NCBI RefSeq assembly: GCF_045788535.1 | Contig: NZ_CP074074.1 | Coordinates: 372,001 to 436,000, forward strand | DNA from: Allotamlana fucoidanivorans | GTDB lineage: Bacteria; Bacteroidota; Bacteroidia; Flavobacteriales; Flavobacteriaceae | Direction: 5' to 3' | Length of the DNA: 64,000 nucleotides | In this document: one piece after another, positions 22,813-31,637 of the stretch | Layout of the letters: each line of letters begins with the position of its first letter | How positions within the stretch are numbered: position 1 is the stretch's first letter | Notes under the pieces: generated by a model | Seen by the model: the letters and a program-made list of their open reading frames with translations, nothing else | Told to the model about the DNA's origin: nothing | Databases searched by the model: none | Program-made: the position numbers and the translations under genes

Positions 22813-24507
22813 ATGTCACAATTATCTGAGCAAGAGCTTGTAAGAAGAGAAAAATTAGGAAAATTACGTGCGTTGGGCATTAATCCATATCCAGCTGACT
22901 TATACCCTGTAAACCACACCTCAAAGCAGGTAAAAACGCTATTTGAAGAAGGCAAACAGGTAACTATTGCTGGGCGTTTAATGATGATTAAGGTACAAGG
23001 CAAAGCGAGTTTTGCTCAATTGCAAGATGCCGAAGGCAAAATTCAGGTATACTTTAACCGTGACGAAATGTGTCCTGACGAAGACAAAACCTTATATAAT
23101 GACGTTTTTAAAAAACTCATTGACTTTGGAGACTTTGTTGGCATTGAAGGTGAATTATTCACTACCAAGGTGGGTGAAAAAACCGTAAAAGTTAAAAACT
23201 TCAAACTGTTAAGCAAGGCGCTAAAACCGTTACCCTTGCCAAAAGAAAAAGATGGAGTGGTTTATGATGCCTTTACCGACCCTGAGCAACGTTACAGACA
23301 ACGTTATGCTGATTTGGTTGTAAACCCACAAGTAAAGGAAGTATTTGTAAAGCGTACAAAACTCTTTAATGCCATGCGTCAGTTTTTCAATGAGGCTGGA
23401 TACTTTGAAGTTGAAACACCTGTTTTACAGCCTATCCCAGGAGGTGCTGCTGCCCGTCCGTTTATAACACATCACAACGCTTTAGATGTGCCGCTATACA
23501 TGCGAATTGCTAACGAACTTTATTTAAAACGATTAATTGTTGGCGGTTTTGATGGTGTTTATGAGTTCTCAAAAAACTTTAGAAATGAAGGTATGGACAG
23601 AACGCATAACCCAGAATTTACAGCTATGGAAATTTATGTAGCTTACAAAGACTACAACTGGATGATGGATTTTTGTGAGCGCTTATTAGAGTACTGTGCT
23701 ATGGCTGTAAATGGCTCTACTAAAGTGACCTTTGGCAAGCATGAGATAGACTTTAAAGCACCGTATGCCAGAGTTACCATGGCGGATTCTATAAAGCAAT
23801 TTACTGGTTTTGATATTACTGGTAAAACGGAAGGTGAAATAAGACAAGCTGCCAAAGATTTAGGTATTGAAGTGGATGATACCATGGGTAAAGGTAAGTT
23901 GATTGATGAAATTTTTGGTGAAAAATGTGAAGGCAACTACATACAGCCTACTTACATTACAGACTATCCTAAAGAAATGAGTCCGCTTTGTAAAGAACAT
24001 AGAGACAATCCTGAATTAACGGAGCGCTTTGAATTAATGGTTTGTGGTAAAGAAATAGCCAATGCCTATTCTGAGCTTAATGATCCTATTGATCAAAGAG
24101 AGCGTTTTGAGCACCAATTAAAACTGGCTGCAAAAGGCGATGACGAAGCAACAGAATTTATAGATCATGATTTTTTAAGAGCCTTAGAATACGGTATGCC
24201 GCCAACATCTGGAATGGGCATAGGGATGGACCGATTAATCATGTTTTTAACTAACAATCAATCTATTCAAGAGGTGTTGTTCTTCCCGCAAATGCGACCA
24301 GAGAAAAAGACAGTAGCATTAAGCGATAACGAAAAAGCGATTTTCGAAGTTTTAAAAGCAAAGAAAAGCCTTCCTTTAAATGTACTAAAATCGGAAAGCG
24401 GGTTAAGCAACAAAGCCTGGGATAAAGGCATTAAAGCACTAACTAAGCACAAGTTAGCTAATGTGATTAAAACGGATGAGGATTTAGTTGTAGAATTGAT
24501 TTCTTAA
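22813..24507 (+). CDS. lysS: Lysyl-tRNA synthetase (class II)
   Basis: Charges tRNA-Lys. The protein starts MSQLSEQELVRREKL. An OB-fold anticodon-binding domain spans about 50-150 (VTIAGRLMMIKVQGKASF), then the class II catalytic core: motif 1 near VKRTKLFNAMRQF, motif 2 as EFSKNFRNEGMD, motif 3 as GMGIGMDRL. The ATG at 22813 is chosen over one 45 bases upstream because the extra residues are not family-like and overlap the promoter. After the core, at about residue 500, comes a C-terminal extension of about 65 residues, beyond the usual bacterial length, seen in flavobacterial enzymes. Confidence 0.96.
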   Translation: MSQLSEQELVRREKLGKLRALGINPYPADLYPVNHTSKQVKTLFEEGKQVTIAGRLMMIKVQGKASFAQLQDAEGKIQVYFNRDEMCPDEDKTLYNDVFKKLIDFGDFVGIEGELFTTKVGEKTVKVKNFKLLSKALKPLPLPKEKDGVVYDAFTDPEQRYRQRYADLVVNPQVKEVFVKRTKLFNAMRQFFNEAGYFEVETPVLQPIPGGAAARPFITHHNALDVPLYMRIANELYLKRLIVGGFDGVYEFSKNFRNEGMDRTHNPEFTAMEIYVAYKDYNWMMDFCERLLEYCAMAVNGSTKVTFGKHEIDFKAPYARVTMADSIKQFTGFDITGKTEGEIRQAAKDLGIEVDDTMGKGKLIDEIFGEKCEGNYIQPTYITDYPKEMSPLCKEHRDNPELTERFELMVCGKEIANAYSELNDPIDQRERFEHQLKLAAKGDDEATEFIDHDFLRALEYGMPPTSGMGIGMDRLIMFLTNNQSIQEVLFFPQMRPEKKTVALSDNEKAIFEVLKAKKSLPLNVLKSESGLSNKAWDKGIKALTKHKLANVIKTDEDLVVELIS

Positions 24508-24532
24508 AAACCACTCATACAAACAACTGTCT

Positions 24533-24552
24533 CACTGAGCGCAGTCGAAGTG
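24533..24552. repeat. REP-like intergenic repeat unit
   Basis: CACTGAGCGCAGTCGAAGTG resembles a short intergenic repeat that I recall as common in flavobacterial genomes (GTCACACTGAGCG...TCGAAGTG type). Only one clear copy is in this window, with a partial echo (CTCAGTGTCAC) just downstream. Confidence 0.4.
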
Positions 24553-24578
24553 TTTCCTCAGTGTCACATAAATAAATT

Positions 24579-24612
24579 AAAAGGATTTACTTTACGGTGA
24601 ATCCTTTTTTTG
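24579..24612 (+). terminator. Rho-independent terminator of lysS
   Basis: AAAAGGATT (24579-24587) pairs with AATCCTTTT (24600-24608), followed by further T residues. It lies about 70 bp after the lysS stop. Confidence 0.8.
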
Positions 24613-24769
24613 TTTGCAGATGGTAAAAACTGTTGCCAATAACTAAGTACGGTAATAGAACAGGAAATGAAAGCGAGATAAAAAAATACAGAGGAACTTA
24701 ATAAAATATGTTACCTAATAATGCTTGCCGTTGCACAAGTCCTTAATTTCATAAAAACCTGGTAAACAC

Positions 24770-24799
24770 AAAAGCCAGTAAACTCCTTTACTGGCTTTT
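24770..24799. terminator. Orphan perfect hairpin
   Basis: A 13-bp perfect inverted repeat AAAAGCCAGTAAA / TTTACTGGCTTTT with a 4-base loop. It has the form of a bidirectional terminator, yet no annotated gene ends within 250 bp on either side. It could end a small RNA or serve as a second terminator for lysS. Confidence 0.5.
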
Positions 24800-25168
24800 A
24801 AACAAACTAACAAACTAAACTTAATTTATAAACTTATAACTATAACCTTTTAAAGTATAAAAACTTTAAAACCTAATTACATGTTCTAAACAAATTACTC
24901 TGCAAATAGACCCAAATATTTCTGTTTAAAGAAGTAATTTAGAAATGTTTAACAGCCATTTTCATAAAATTAATCTTTCCTTAAGAGTTTAAATATCGCT
25001 TTGTTAAATTTTTAAGAATTGTTCTATTCACAAATGAACTAATCTTCTTTTAAAATTTCTTTTGGTGACTCAAGCTAGGCCATTTCACTAAACACAAACA
25101 ACACTAAACTTAGCGTCGCGTTTTAGCTAAACAAACCATAACTATTACTTAAATAACACATTCTTTTA

Positions 25169-25191
25169 AACCTTTTACCATTTACCTAGTC
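25169..25191 (+). promoter_or_regulatory. ECF-sigma-like promoter, copy 1
   Basis: AACC, 16 bp, GTC, in a longer block (TTAAACCTTTTA...CCTAGTC.TAAAA) that is repeated almost exactly upstream of the gene at 27968. The layout fits ECF-type sigma factor promoters (AAC in the -35, GTC in the -10). It lies 116 bp before the start codon of the macroglobulin-like/plug protein. Confidence 0.55.
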
Positions 25192-25306
25192 CTAAAACCA
25201 ATTTAAATAGTATCCATAGATAAAACATCGTTAATTATTACTTTTATTGGTTTACCTTATAATAAGTCTATATATTTATTAATTAGTATAACAACTTTTT
25301 TTTGGT

Positions 25307-27778
25307 ATGACAAAAAATTTAATCCTTGGCTTACTCGCTTTTTTTCTACTTTCATTTTCGTTGCAAACACGTTTTAGAGAGCTTGTTTTTGAAAAACTTG
25401 ACAACTATACCAATCAGTTTCCTGAAAAAATATACGTACAAACAGATAAGCCCTATTATGCTCTAGGTGATGATATATGGTTTACAGCTTATTTAGTTAA
25501 CGGAGTTACGCATACAAGGTCATCAAAAAGTCGTGTTATATATGTTGAACTCATTAATGAACAGGATAGTATCGTATCAAAAAGACGCTTGTATACGAAT
25601 GACGTAAGCGTGGCTGGCGATTTTAAAATTGATAAAGAATTAAAAGCCGGAAATTATCTACTTAGAGCCTATACAAGTTATATGAGAAATAACGGTTCTG
25701 CCGACTTTTTTCTGAAAGAATTACCTATTTGGAATATCAATAAAGAACAACAAGCAACAGCTTCACTTAGTACTCCTGTAGAATCCAATAAACCAAACGC
25801 AGGTTTAAAAACAAAACCTGAACTTAGTTTTTATCCTGAAGGCGGCAACTTAATTGAAGAATTGTTTTCAAAAATGGCCGTAAAAGTAAAGGATCCTAAA
25901 GGCAGAAATATTGCCATTACTGGAGAGATTAAAGACAGTAATCATAACACCGTGGCTAGCTTTACAACACATGATTACGGACTTGGATTAATCACCTATA
26001 CCCCAGCACCCAATATATCCTATTACGCCAGCATATATATAGATAACCAAGAGGTAAAATACCCCTTACCACAGGCTCTACCACGTGGCTACCAATTAAG
26101 CGTTTCAAATTTTGGTCATCAAATTGTTATAAAAGTATCTTCTAGTTCAAATATGAGTCTTAAAAACACCTTTTTAGTAGGCCATCAACGAGGAGAATTG
26201 ATTTATGAAAAACTAGAAACACAAGACAGTAAAATGTACACCGTAAAACTGAGCACCGAATTATTATCTGATGGTGTAACTAATTTTACCCTTTTTGATA
26301 GTAATAGTAAGCCTATTTGTGAACGATTAGTCTTTATTGACAATCCGAATAATGATATTGCTGTTAACCTAAAACTGAGTAAAGCCAATCCAAAAACCCG
26401 AGATAAAGTTAAACTAGCTATTAATTTAAAAAACAAGGACAGCTTACCTATTTTTGGCAATTTATCAATGTCTATTACTGATATAGATGCTATTGGGCAA
26501 AGCACAAAAAACGGAAACATAAAAACCTACCTATTATTAAATTCTGATTTAAGAGGAACCATTGAAAACCCAGGCTACTTTTTTGAAAAAGCAAACGATC
26601 CTAGAAGACGTTACACACTTGATTTAGTAATGCTATCTCATGGATGGAGACGTTTTAAATGGACCGATTTACTGTATTCAAATAACGCTTATAAAGACAC
26701 ATTTAGTCCTGAAAAAGGGATTTTTATTTCTGGTAGAACAAAAGAATTAAGAGGAAAAAAACAACAAATATCTGCTGCCACAAGGCTCACTTTTATGACC
26801 AAACCACCATATCAAGACAAGCAACAAGCTGATTCTACTGGCTTATTTAAATATGGGCCTTTTGTATTCTCTGATTCTGTACCTACCTTGATTGAAGCTA
26901 GAGTCAAAGATTTCAAGTCTGACGAAGACAGAAAAAATAGATTTGTTTCCATTATTCTTGAAGATGCGCTAAATAGCAGTCCTAGAGTTTCTAGAAATGA
27001 TCTCTTCAAACCTTTTTTAAAAGACACTTCAAGAATTACTAATTTTATGCATCAAGCTAGGAAAATGGCAGCTTTAGATTCCATTTTCTTACGCGAAGCC
27101 ACACGCCTTGATGAAGTGGTAATAACAGCAAGAAGACAAGATGAAAAAGAAAAAAGAAATCTTGAGTTAAACGAGCGCACCAATTATGGCTATCCGAGTA
27201 ATAGAATAGACATGGCTGAAATGGAAAATCTGAGAAACCTTTCCATATTAGACTTACTTAACATGCTTCCTGGAGTAACGGCCTACAATGACTCTATCTC
27301 AATTAGAAGACAAGGCTCCCCAAAAATTGTGGTGGATGGTATTCCAGCCGAAATGGCTGATATTCTATATATGACAGGAAATGATGTTGATTTTATTGAC
27401 GTGTTAAAAGGAGCCGATGCGGTTACATTTAGCAATGCCGGTAATGGTGTTATTGCCGTTTATACAAGAACGGGAAATTTTTCTCAAAACATCCATATTA
27501 AAAGAAAACCTGGTATTATTGATTTTACTGCTAAAGGCTTTTATAGTGCTAGAGAATTTTACGCCCCCGATCATATAAATGGCTTTGATGAGGCTACCAG
27601 ACAAGATATTAGAACCACCCTTCATTGGGAGCCCAAAATAGTATTGAATACTAACCGCCCGCAAGGCAACATATCTTTTTTTACCAGCGATTTAAAAAGC
27701 AATTATGCCATAAGAATTGAAGGTCTTTCAGAAAATGGCCAACCCTTTTCGCATCTATCTTATCTGAAAGTTCATTAG
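25307..27778 (+). CDS. Macroglobulin-like / TonB-plug domain envelope protein without a barrel
   Basis: An 823-residue exported protein. After an N-terminal hydrophobic segment (about 4-20), residues 40-150 (KIYVQTDKPYYALGDDIWF onwards) resemble a macroglobulin MG2-type domain. Further beta-sandwich-like stretches follow. At about residue 600 there is RLDEVVITARR, then a TonB-receptor plug-like domain (LDLLNMLPGV, KIVVDGIP, DFIDVLKGADAVTF, NGVIAVYTR) to about 720. About 100 residues remain, too few for a receptor barrel. Family members are common in Bacteroidota and unassigned in function. It shares an ECF-type promoter with the next gene. Confidence 0.7.
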   Translation: MTKNLILGLLAFFLLSFSLQTRFRELVFEKLDNYTNQFPEKIYVQTDKPYYALGDDIWFTAYLVNGVTHTRSSKSRVIYVELINEQDSIVSKRRLYTNDVSVAGDFKIDKELKAGNYLLRAYTSYMRNNGSADFFLKELPIWNINKEQQATASLSTPVESNKPNAGLKTKPELSFYPEGGNLIEELFSKMAVKVKDPKGRNIAITGEIKDSNHNTVASFTTHDYGLGLITYTPAPNISYYASIYIDNQEVKYPLPQALPRGYQLSVSNFGHQIVIKVSSSSNMSLKNTFLVGHQRGELIYEKLETQDSKMYTVKLSTELLSDGVTNFTLFDSNSKPICERLVFIDNPNNDIAVNLKLSKANPKTRDKVKLAINLKNKDSLPIFGNLSMSITDIDAIGQSTKNGNIKTYLLLNSDLRGTIENPGYFFEKANDPRRRYTLDLVMLSHGWRRFKWTDLLYSNNAYKDTFSPEKGIFISGRTKELRGKKQQISAATRLTFMTKPPYQDKQQADSTGLFKYGPFVFSDSVPTLIEARVKDFKSDEDRKNRFVSIILEDALNSSPRVSRNDLFKPFLKDTSRITNFMHQARKMAALDSIFLREATRLDEVVITARRQDEKEKRNLELNERTNYGYPSNRIDMAEMENLRNLSILDLLNMLPGVTAYNDSISIRRQGSPKIVVDGIPAEMADILYMTGNDVDFIDVLKGADAVTFSNAGNGVIAVYTRTGNFSQNIHIKRKPGIIDFTAKGFYSAREFYAPDHINGFDEATRQDIRTTLHWEPKIVLNTNRPQGNISFFTSDLKSNYAIRIEGLSENGQPFSHLSYLKVH

Positions 27779-27810
27779 TCTGTTTTTAAATAAACATTTA
27801 AAAACAGACT
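27777..27810. terminator. Long hairpin overlapping the stop codon
   Basis: A perfect 15-bp inverted repeat (27777-27791 and 27796-27810) with a 4-base loop that begins within the TAG stop of the preceding gene. There is no T-run after it on the plus strand, so it may act in transcript stability as much as termination. Confidence 0.6.
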
Positions 27811-27912
27811 TACGGTGATTATAGTGGTTTTAATCACACAGGCCACCCTGCTTTTACGCTTCTTTTCATGACTATAAAATGTTAATAGCTCGTTAAATTA
27901 ATAGATCTATTA

Positions 27913-27935
27913 AACCTTTTATTATTTGCCTAGTC
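27913..27935 (+). promoter_or_regulatory. ECF-sigma-like promoter, copy 2
   Basis: AACC, 16 bp, GTC in the same extended context as the copy at 25169-25191, with TTAAACCTTTTA and CCTAGTC shared and AATTTAAA downstream in both. It lies 33 bp before the ATG of the Spy-like gene. Confidence 0.6.
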
Positions 27936-27967
27936 TTAAAAGTAAATTAATTTAAAATAGTTAGGCA

Positions 27968-28438
27968 ATGAGAAAAATTTTAGTATTAGTTGCAGCTTTT
28001 ATTAGCTTACAAGCAGTAGCTCAGGCACCAAAAAAACAAGGGCAAAGACACAAAGAAGGTCGTCAAACGATGATGAATATGTCTGCTGAAGACATGGCAA
28101 CTCTTCAAACCAAAAAAATGACTCTTATGTTGGATTTAACAGCTTCACAACAGACTGAAATTCAAAAAATAAATTTAGAGAATGCCACGAAACGAAAAGC
28201 CATAATGGCTGAGCATAAGGCTAAAAAAGAAAGCGGGCTCTTACAAAAACCAACACAAGAAGAAAAAGTAGCTAGAATGCATGCTATGCTAGATCATAGG
28301 ATTGCTGTTAAAGCCAAAATGAAAAAAATTCTTGATAAAGAGCAGTATGAAAAATGGGAGAAGGCACAAAAAAGAATGGCTATGAAAATGCAAGATAAAA
28401 AGAACGGCATGCAAAAGCGACATGCCCATAAAGAATAA
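27968..28438 (+). CDS. Spy/CpxP-like (DUF4890-type) periplasmic protein
   Basis: A small exported protein: signal peptide MRKILVLVAAFISLQAVAQA, then an almost entirely helical, Met/Lys/Glu-rich mature part. It holds two LTxxQ-like stretches, LDLTASQQTEIQKIN at about 55-70 and LDKEQYEKWEKAQ at about 120-132, as in the periplasmic chaperone Spy and the DUF4890 proteins of Bacteroidota. The composition (many Met, Lys, His at the tail) would also suit metal contact. The ECF-like promoter fits an envelope-stress role. No sigma/anti-sigma gene pair is in the window. Confidence 0.7.
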   Translation: MRKILVLVAAFISLQAVAQAPKKQGQRHKEGRQTMMNMSAEDMATLQTKKMTLMLDLTASQQTEIQKINLENATKRKAIMAEHKAKKESGLLQKPTQEEKVARMHAMLDHRIAVKAKMKKILDKEQYEKWEKAQKRMAMKMQDKKNGMQKRHAHKE

Positions 28439-28473
28439 TTAGTTTTTATTGATTATAGTTAGTTTGTTGTTAA

Positions 28474-28511
28474 AAAAACGCATTTCTTAATTATGAAATG
28501 CGTTTTTCTTT
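28474..28511. terminator. Bidirectional terminator
   Basis: AAAAACGCATTTC (28474-28486) pairs perfectly with GAAATGCGTTTTT (28495-28507). It lies between the convergent Spy-like gene and hemL, with T-runs on both strands. Confidence 0.88.
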
Positions 28512-28512
28512 T

Positions 28513-29799
28513 TTATAAACTTTTAGAGACTTTGTCTACCGCCTTACTGGTGACATCAAGATCTTCATAGGTTAAAGCATCTGTTATAAACCACGTTTCA
28601 AAAGCACTTGGCGCAATATATATACCCTCATTTAAAAGGCCATGAAAGAATGCTTTAAATGTATCATTATTTCCCTTTGCAGCAGACTCAAAATCTACCA
28701 CTTCAGCAGCATCAAAATGTACAGAAATCATAGATCCTACTCTATTTATGGTATGTGTAACATTATTTTCCGTTAATACCTTAGCAATACCCGTATGCAA
28801 ATATTTTGTTTTCTCCTCTAATCGGTTGAACACCTCATCATCATTATTTAATGATGTTAACATAGCCAAGCCCGCTGCCATGGCTAAAGGATTTCCACTT
28901 AAAGTTCCAGCTTGATATACAGGACCTAGTGGAGCCAAATGATTCATAATCTCATTTCTAGCCGCAAAAGCACCAACAGGTAGGCCTCCACCAATAACTT
29001 TTCCGAAGCAAACAATATCTGCTGCAATACCAAAACGCGCTTGAGCACCTCCTTTTGCTAGGCGAAACCCTGTCATTACCTCATCAAAAATGAGCAAAAT
29101 GTCGTTTGAAGTACATAAATCTCTTAATGTTTGTAAAAATCCTTCTTTTGGAGGTACACACCCCATATTTCCTGCCACTGGTTCTATAATAATACAAGCT
29201 ATTTCATCCTTATTGGCTTCAATTAGTGCTGCCACATGCTCTGCATCATTATATCTAGCTAATAATGTGTCTTTTGCGGTGCCTTGGGTAACGCCAGGGC
29301 TATTGGGTACTCCAAACGTACTAGCGCCGCTTCCTGCTTGAATTAAAAAGGAATCTGAATGCCCATGATAACATCCAGCAAATTTTATGATTTTATCTTT
29401 ACCTGTAAAACCACGTGCCAAACGTACAGCACTCATACAAGCTTCGGTACCTGAATTTACAAAACGTATTTTATCAATATTGGGCACCATAGCAACTGCT
29501 AACTCGGCTATTTCTGTTTCAATTTCGGTGGGCATTCCAAAAGACGTGCCTTTTCTTGCTTTCTCAATCACAGCATTTACTACAGGTTCAAAAGCATGCC
29601 CCAAAATCATGGGCCCCCAAGAATTAATATAATCTATCAATCGATTATCATCTTCATCATATAAATACGCCCCTTTAGCCTCTTTTACAAATATGGGTGT
29701 TCCACCTACTCCTTTAAATGCCCTCACAGGAGAATTAACCCCTCCAGGAATTACCTTTTCTGCCTCTGCAAATAAGGCACTGCTTCTTTTATATATCAT
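28513..29799 (-). CDS. hemL: Glutamate-1-semialdehyde 2,1-aminomutase
   Basis: PLP enzyme converting glutamate-1-semialdehyde to 5-aminolevulinate in the C5 route of haem synthesis. The start region GGVNSPVRAFKGVGG is typical. PLP contacts include NSGTEACMSAVRLARG, the FDEVMTGFR motif at about 238-246, and the Schiff-base lysine Lys267 in CFGKVIGGGLPVGAF. The 428-residue length is normal. The upstream gene (GH73/LysM) ends 18 bp before it on the same strand, so they may be co-transcribed. Confidence 0.97.
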   Translation of the reverse strand: MIYKRSSALFAEAEKVIPGGVNSPVRAFKGVGGTPIFVKEAKGAYLYDEDDNRLIDYINSWGPMILGHAFEPVVNAVIEKARKGTSFGMPTEIETEIAELAVAMVPNIDKIRFVNSGTEACMSAVRLARGFTGKDKIIKFAGCYHGHSDSFLIQAGSGASTFGVPNSPGVTQGTAKDTLLARYNDAEHVAALIEANKDEIACIIIEPVAGNMGCVPPKEGFLQTLRDLCTSNDILLIFDEVMTGFRLAKGGAQARFGIAADIVCFGKVIGGGLPVGAFAARNEIMNHLAPLGPVYQAGTLSGNPLAMAAGLAMLTSLNNDDEVFNRLEEKTKYLHTGIAKVLTENNVTHTINRVGSMISVHFDAAEVVDFESAAKGNNDTFKAFFHGLLNEGIYIAPSAFETWFITDALTYEDLDVTSKAVDKVSKSL

Positions 29800-29817
29800 A
29801 AATAAATTATTTTAATT

Positions 29818-30621
29818 TTAAGGTTGTACTATTAACACCTGACCAATACTGAGGTTGGTATCATGTAACCCATTTAATTTTTGAAGTTCTTTTACGGTTA
29901 TATTATACCGCCTTGAAATAGAATATAAGGTATCTCCTTTTGAGACTGTGTAAACCATTTTATCACTTGTATCTGAAACTTGTTGTGATTTATAGGATTT
30001 CCCCAAAACAGCCTTATCATATTCATACAATTTATAACGCTCGATTAAACTAATAAGCTTGGCTGGATATTTTCTATCTGTAGCATACCCTGCCGATTTT
30101 AATCCTTTTGCCCAACCTTTGTAATCATCTTTTCTTAATTGAAAAAGCTTTTCATAACGCTTTCGCTCTGTTAAAAACAACGAATGATCTCTAAACGAAT
30201 ACTTGGCATCTTTATACTTTCTAAAGCATTCCTGATCTTCATCATCATCGTGGTAAATCTTTGCTCCAGTCCAACCATGGCATTTTATACCGAAATGATT
30301 ATTGGCTTCAACAGATAACCTTCCTTTACCTGAACCCGATTCTAAAATCCCCTGAGCCAGAGTGATACTTGCAGGAATACCGTACAATTTCATTTCTTGT
30401 TGGGCTGTGTTTTTATGCAAATCAATGTAGTGCTCTGTACTGCTGGCATATACTTTAGGCGTTACCTCAATAACATCTTTTTCTTTATCTTCTTCAATAA
30501 CCTCTTGAGGTTTTTCAACGGAAATACTAGTTTGATTTGACTTTTTTGTAACGATGCTTTTCTTTGACTTACAGTTCACCATAAGTAAACCCAAGCAAAA
30601 AATAAATACAATTTTTTTCAT
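29818..30621 (-). CDS. GH73-type glucosaminidase lipoprotein with LysM domain
   Basis: Peptidoglycan hydrolase expected to cleave N-acetylglucosaminyl bonds. A lipoprotein signal (FCLGLLMVNCKSKK) precedes a Lys/Glu/Val-rich linker. The glucosaminidase domain at about 60-200 holds the catalytic Glu in ITLAQGILESGSGKG, then NNHFGIKCHGW and the AGYATDRKYPAKL block. A C-terminal LysM motif (YTVSKGDTLYSISRRYNIT) at about 222-266 binds glycan. Its start overlaps the stop of the upstream deaminase gene by one base (TAATG). Confidence 0.9.
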   Translation of the reverse strand: MKKIVFIFCLGLLMVNCKSKKSIVTKKSNQTSISVEKPQEVIEEDKEKDVIEVTPKVYASSTEHYIDLHKNTAQQEMKLYGIPASITLAQGILESGSGKGRLSVEANNHFGIKCHGWTGAKIYHDDDEDQECFRKYKDAKYSFRDHSLFLTERKRYEKLFQLRKDDYKGWAKGLKSAGYATDRKYPAKLISLIERYKLYEYDKAVLGKSYKSQQVSDTSDKMVYTVSKGDTLYSISRRYNITVKELQKLNGLHDTNLSIGQVLIVQP

Positions 30622-31535
30622 TAATCTATTTCTATTAACGGTAGTTTTTTTCTTTTCAATGCTACATTCATCCCAGTAATACCTTGTAATCCTCCTGTGT
30701 GAATGGCTAAAATTTTTGATCCCTTTGGAAAATAGCCTGTTTTTATTAAATCTACAATACCAAACATCATTTTTCCAGTATAAATAGGATCTAGCGGAAT
30801 GCCTGTCTTTGATTTAAAGCTATTAATAAACGTGATTAATTCCTCATTTATTTTGGCATAACCTCCAAAATGGTACTCTGAAATCAGCTCCCAATTAGAT
30901 TTTGTTGCAAATTTAATAATATCTTCTTTTAGAAAATCACCTTTTAAAGCTGGAAAACCCAAAACTTTCTGATGACTAAAAGCACTGTTGATTATTCCTG
31001 AAATAGTACCACCTGTTCCTACGGCAGAACAGATATAATCAAAATGAGAATCATCTCCATTCAAAATTTCTTCACAACCCTTAACAGCTAAGGGGTTTGT
31101 GCCTCCTTCAGGAACCAGATAAAATGCGCCAAACTCCTTAACCAAATTATCTATAAATGCCTGTGATGTTTTATCTCTATAATCGGTTCGGGAAACAAAC
31201 TTAAATTGCATACCTTGATTTTGAGCAAATTGTAGTGTAGCATTATTAGGAATTTGTTTTTCCAACTCATCGCCTCTTATAATACCTATTGTGTTTAATC
31301 CAGACATTTTTCCTGCCGAAGCTACAGCTGCAATATGATTGGAATAGGCGCCACCAAACGTAAGCAACGTTGTATACTTTTTATGCAACGCTTCTTGTAT
31401 GTTGTATTTGAGCTTTCTGTATTTATTGCCAGAAACAAAAGGATGTATGTCATCCTCTCTTTTCACAAATAACTCAACCCCTTGAAAAGGTAAGTTTACT
31501 TCTTGGTTTATGCTATTATTTGTATTACATATCAC
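30621..31535 (-). CDS. ACC deaminase / D-cysteine desulfhydrase family PLP enzyme
   Basis: Fold-type II PLP enzyme. The PLP lysine is in PFVSGNKYRKLKYN at about residues 32-45, followed by TFGGAYSNHIAAVASAG and the phosphate-binding glycine loop CSAVGTGGTISG at about 170-182. The 304-residue length is shorter than true ACC deaminase (about 338), and D-cysteine desulfhydrase-like activity is equally likely. It is first in a likely unit with the GH73/LysM gene and hemL, all on the minus strand. Confidence 0.82.
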   Translation of the reverse strand: MICNTNNSINQEVNLPFQGVELFVKREDDIHPFVSGNKYRKLKYNIQEALHKKYTTLLTFGGAYSNHIAAVASAGKMSGLNTIGIIRGDELEKQIPNNATLQFAQNQGMQFKFVSRTDYRDKTSQAFIDNLVKEFGAFYLVPEGGTNPLAVKGCEEILNGDDSHFDYICSAVGTGGTISGIINSAFSHQKVLGFPALKGDFLKEDIIKFATKSNWELISEYHFGGYAKINEELITFINSFKSKTGIPLDPIYTGKMMFGIVDLIKTGYFPKGSKILAIHTGGLQGITGMNVALKRKKLPLIEID

Positions 31536-31624
31536 AAGTGCGAAGATACTTTAAAAACGCCAAAATAGGGCATTGTAATCTTTCTTTACCGCTGCTCACC
31601 ATCAAAGTTTGTTTAAAATTGATT

Positions 31625-31632
31625 TATCTTTG
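31625..31632 (+). promoter_or_regulatory. Candidate -7 element of a near-leaderless gene
   Basis: TATCTTTG matches TAnnTTTG and ends only five bases before the ATG at 31638. The expected start of transcription is therefore at or next to the start codon. No good -33 partner is seen at 19-21 bp. Confidence 0.45.
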
Positions 31633-31637
31633 TGTTC

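Larger units (their letters stand above)
24508..25306. other. 800-bp gene-free region with repeats and hairpins
   Basis: No supported gene on either strand. It holds a repeat-like 20-mer at 24533-24552, a terminator for lysS at 24579-24608, an isolated perfect hairpin at 24770-24799, then about 360 bp of AT-rich sequence. The ECF-type promoter of the following gene is at 25169-25191. Confidence 0.6.
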
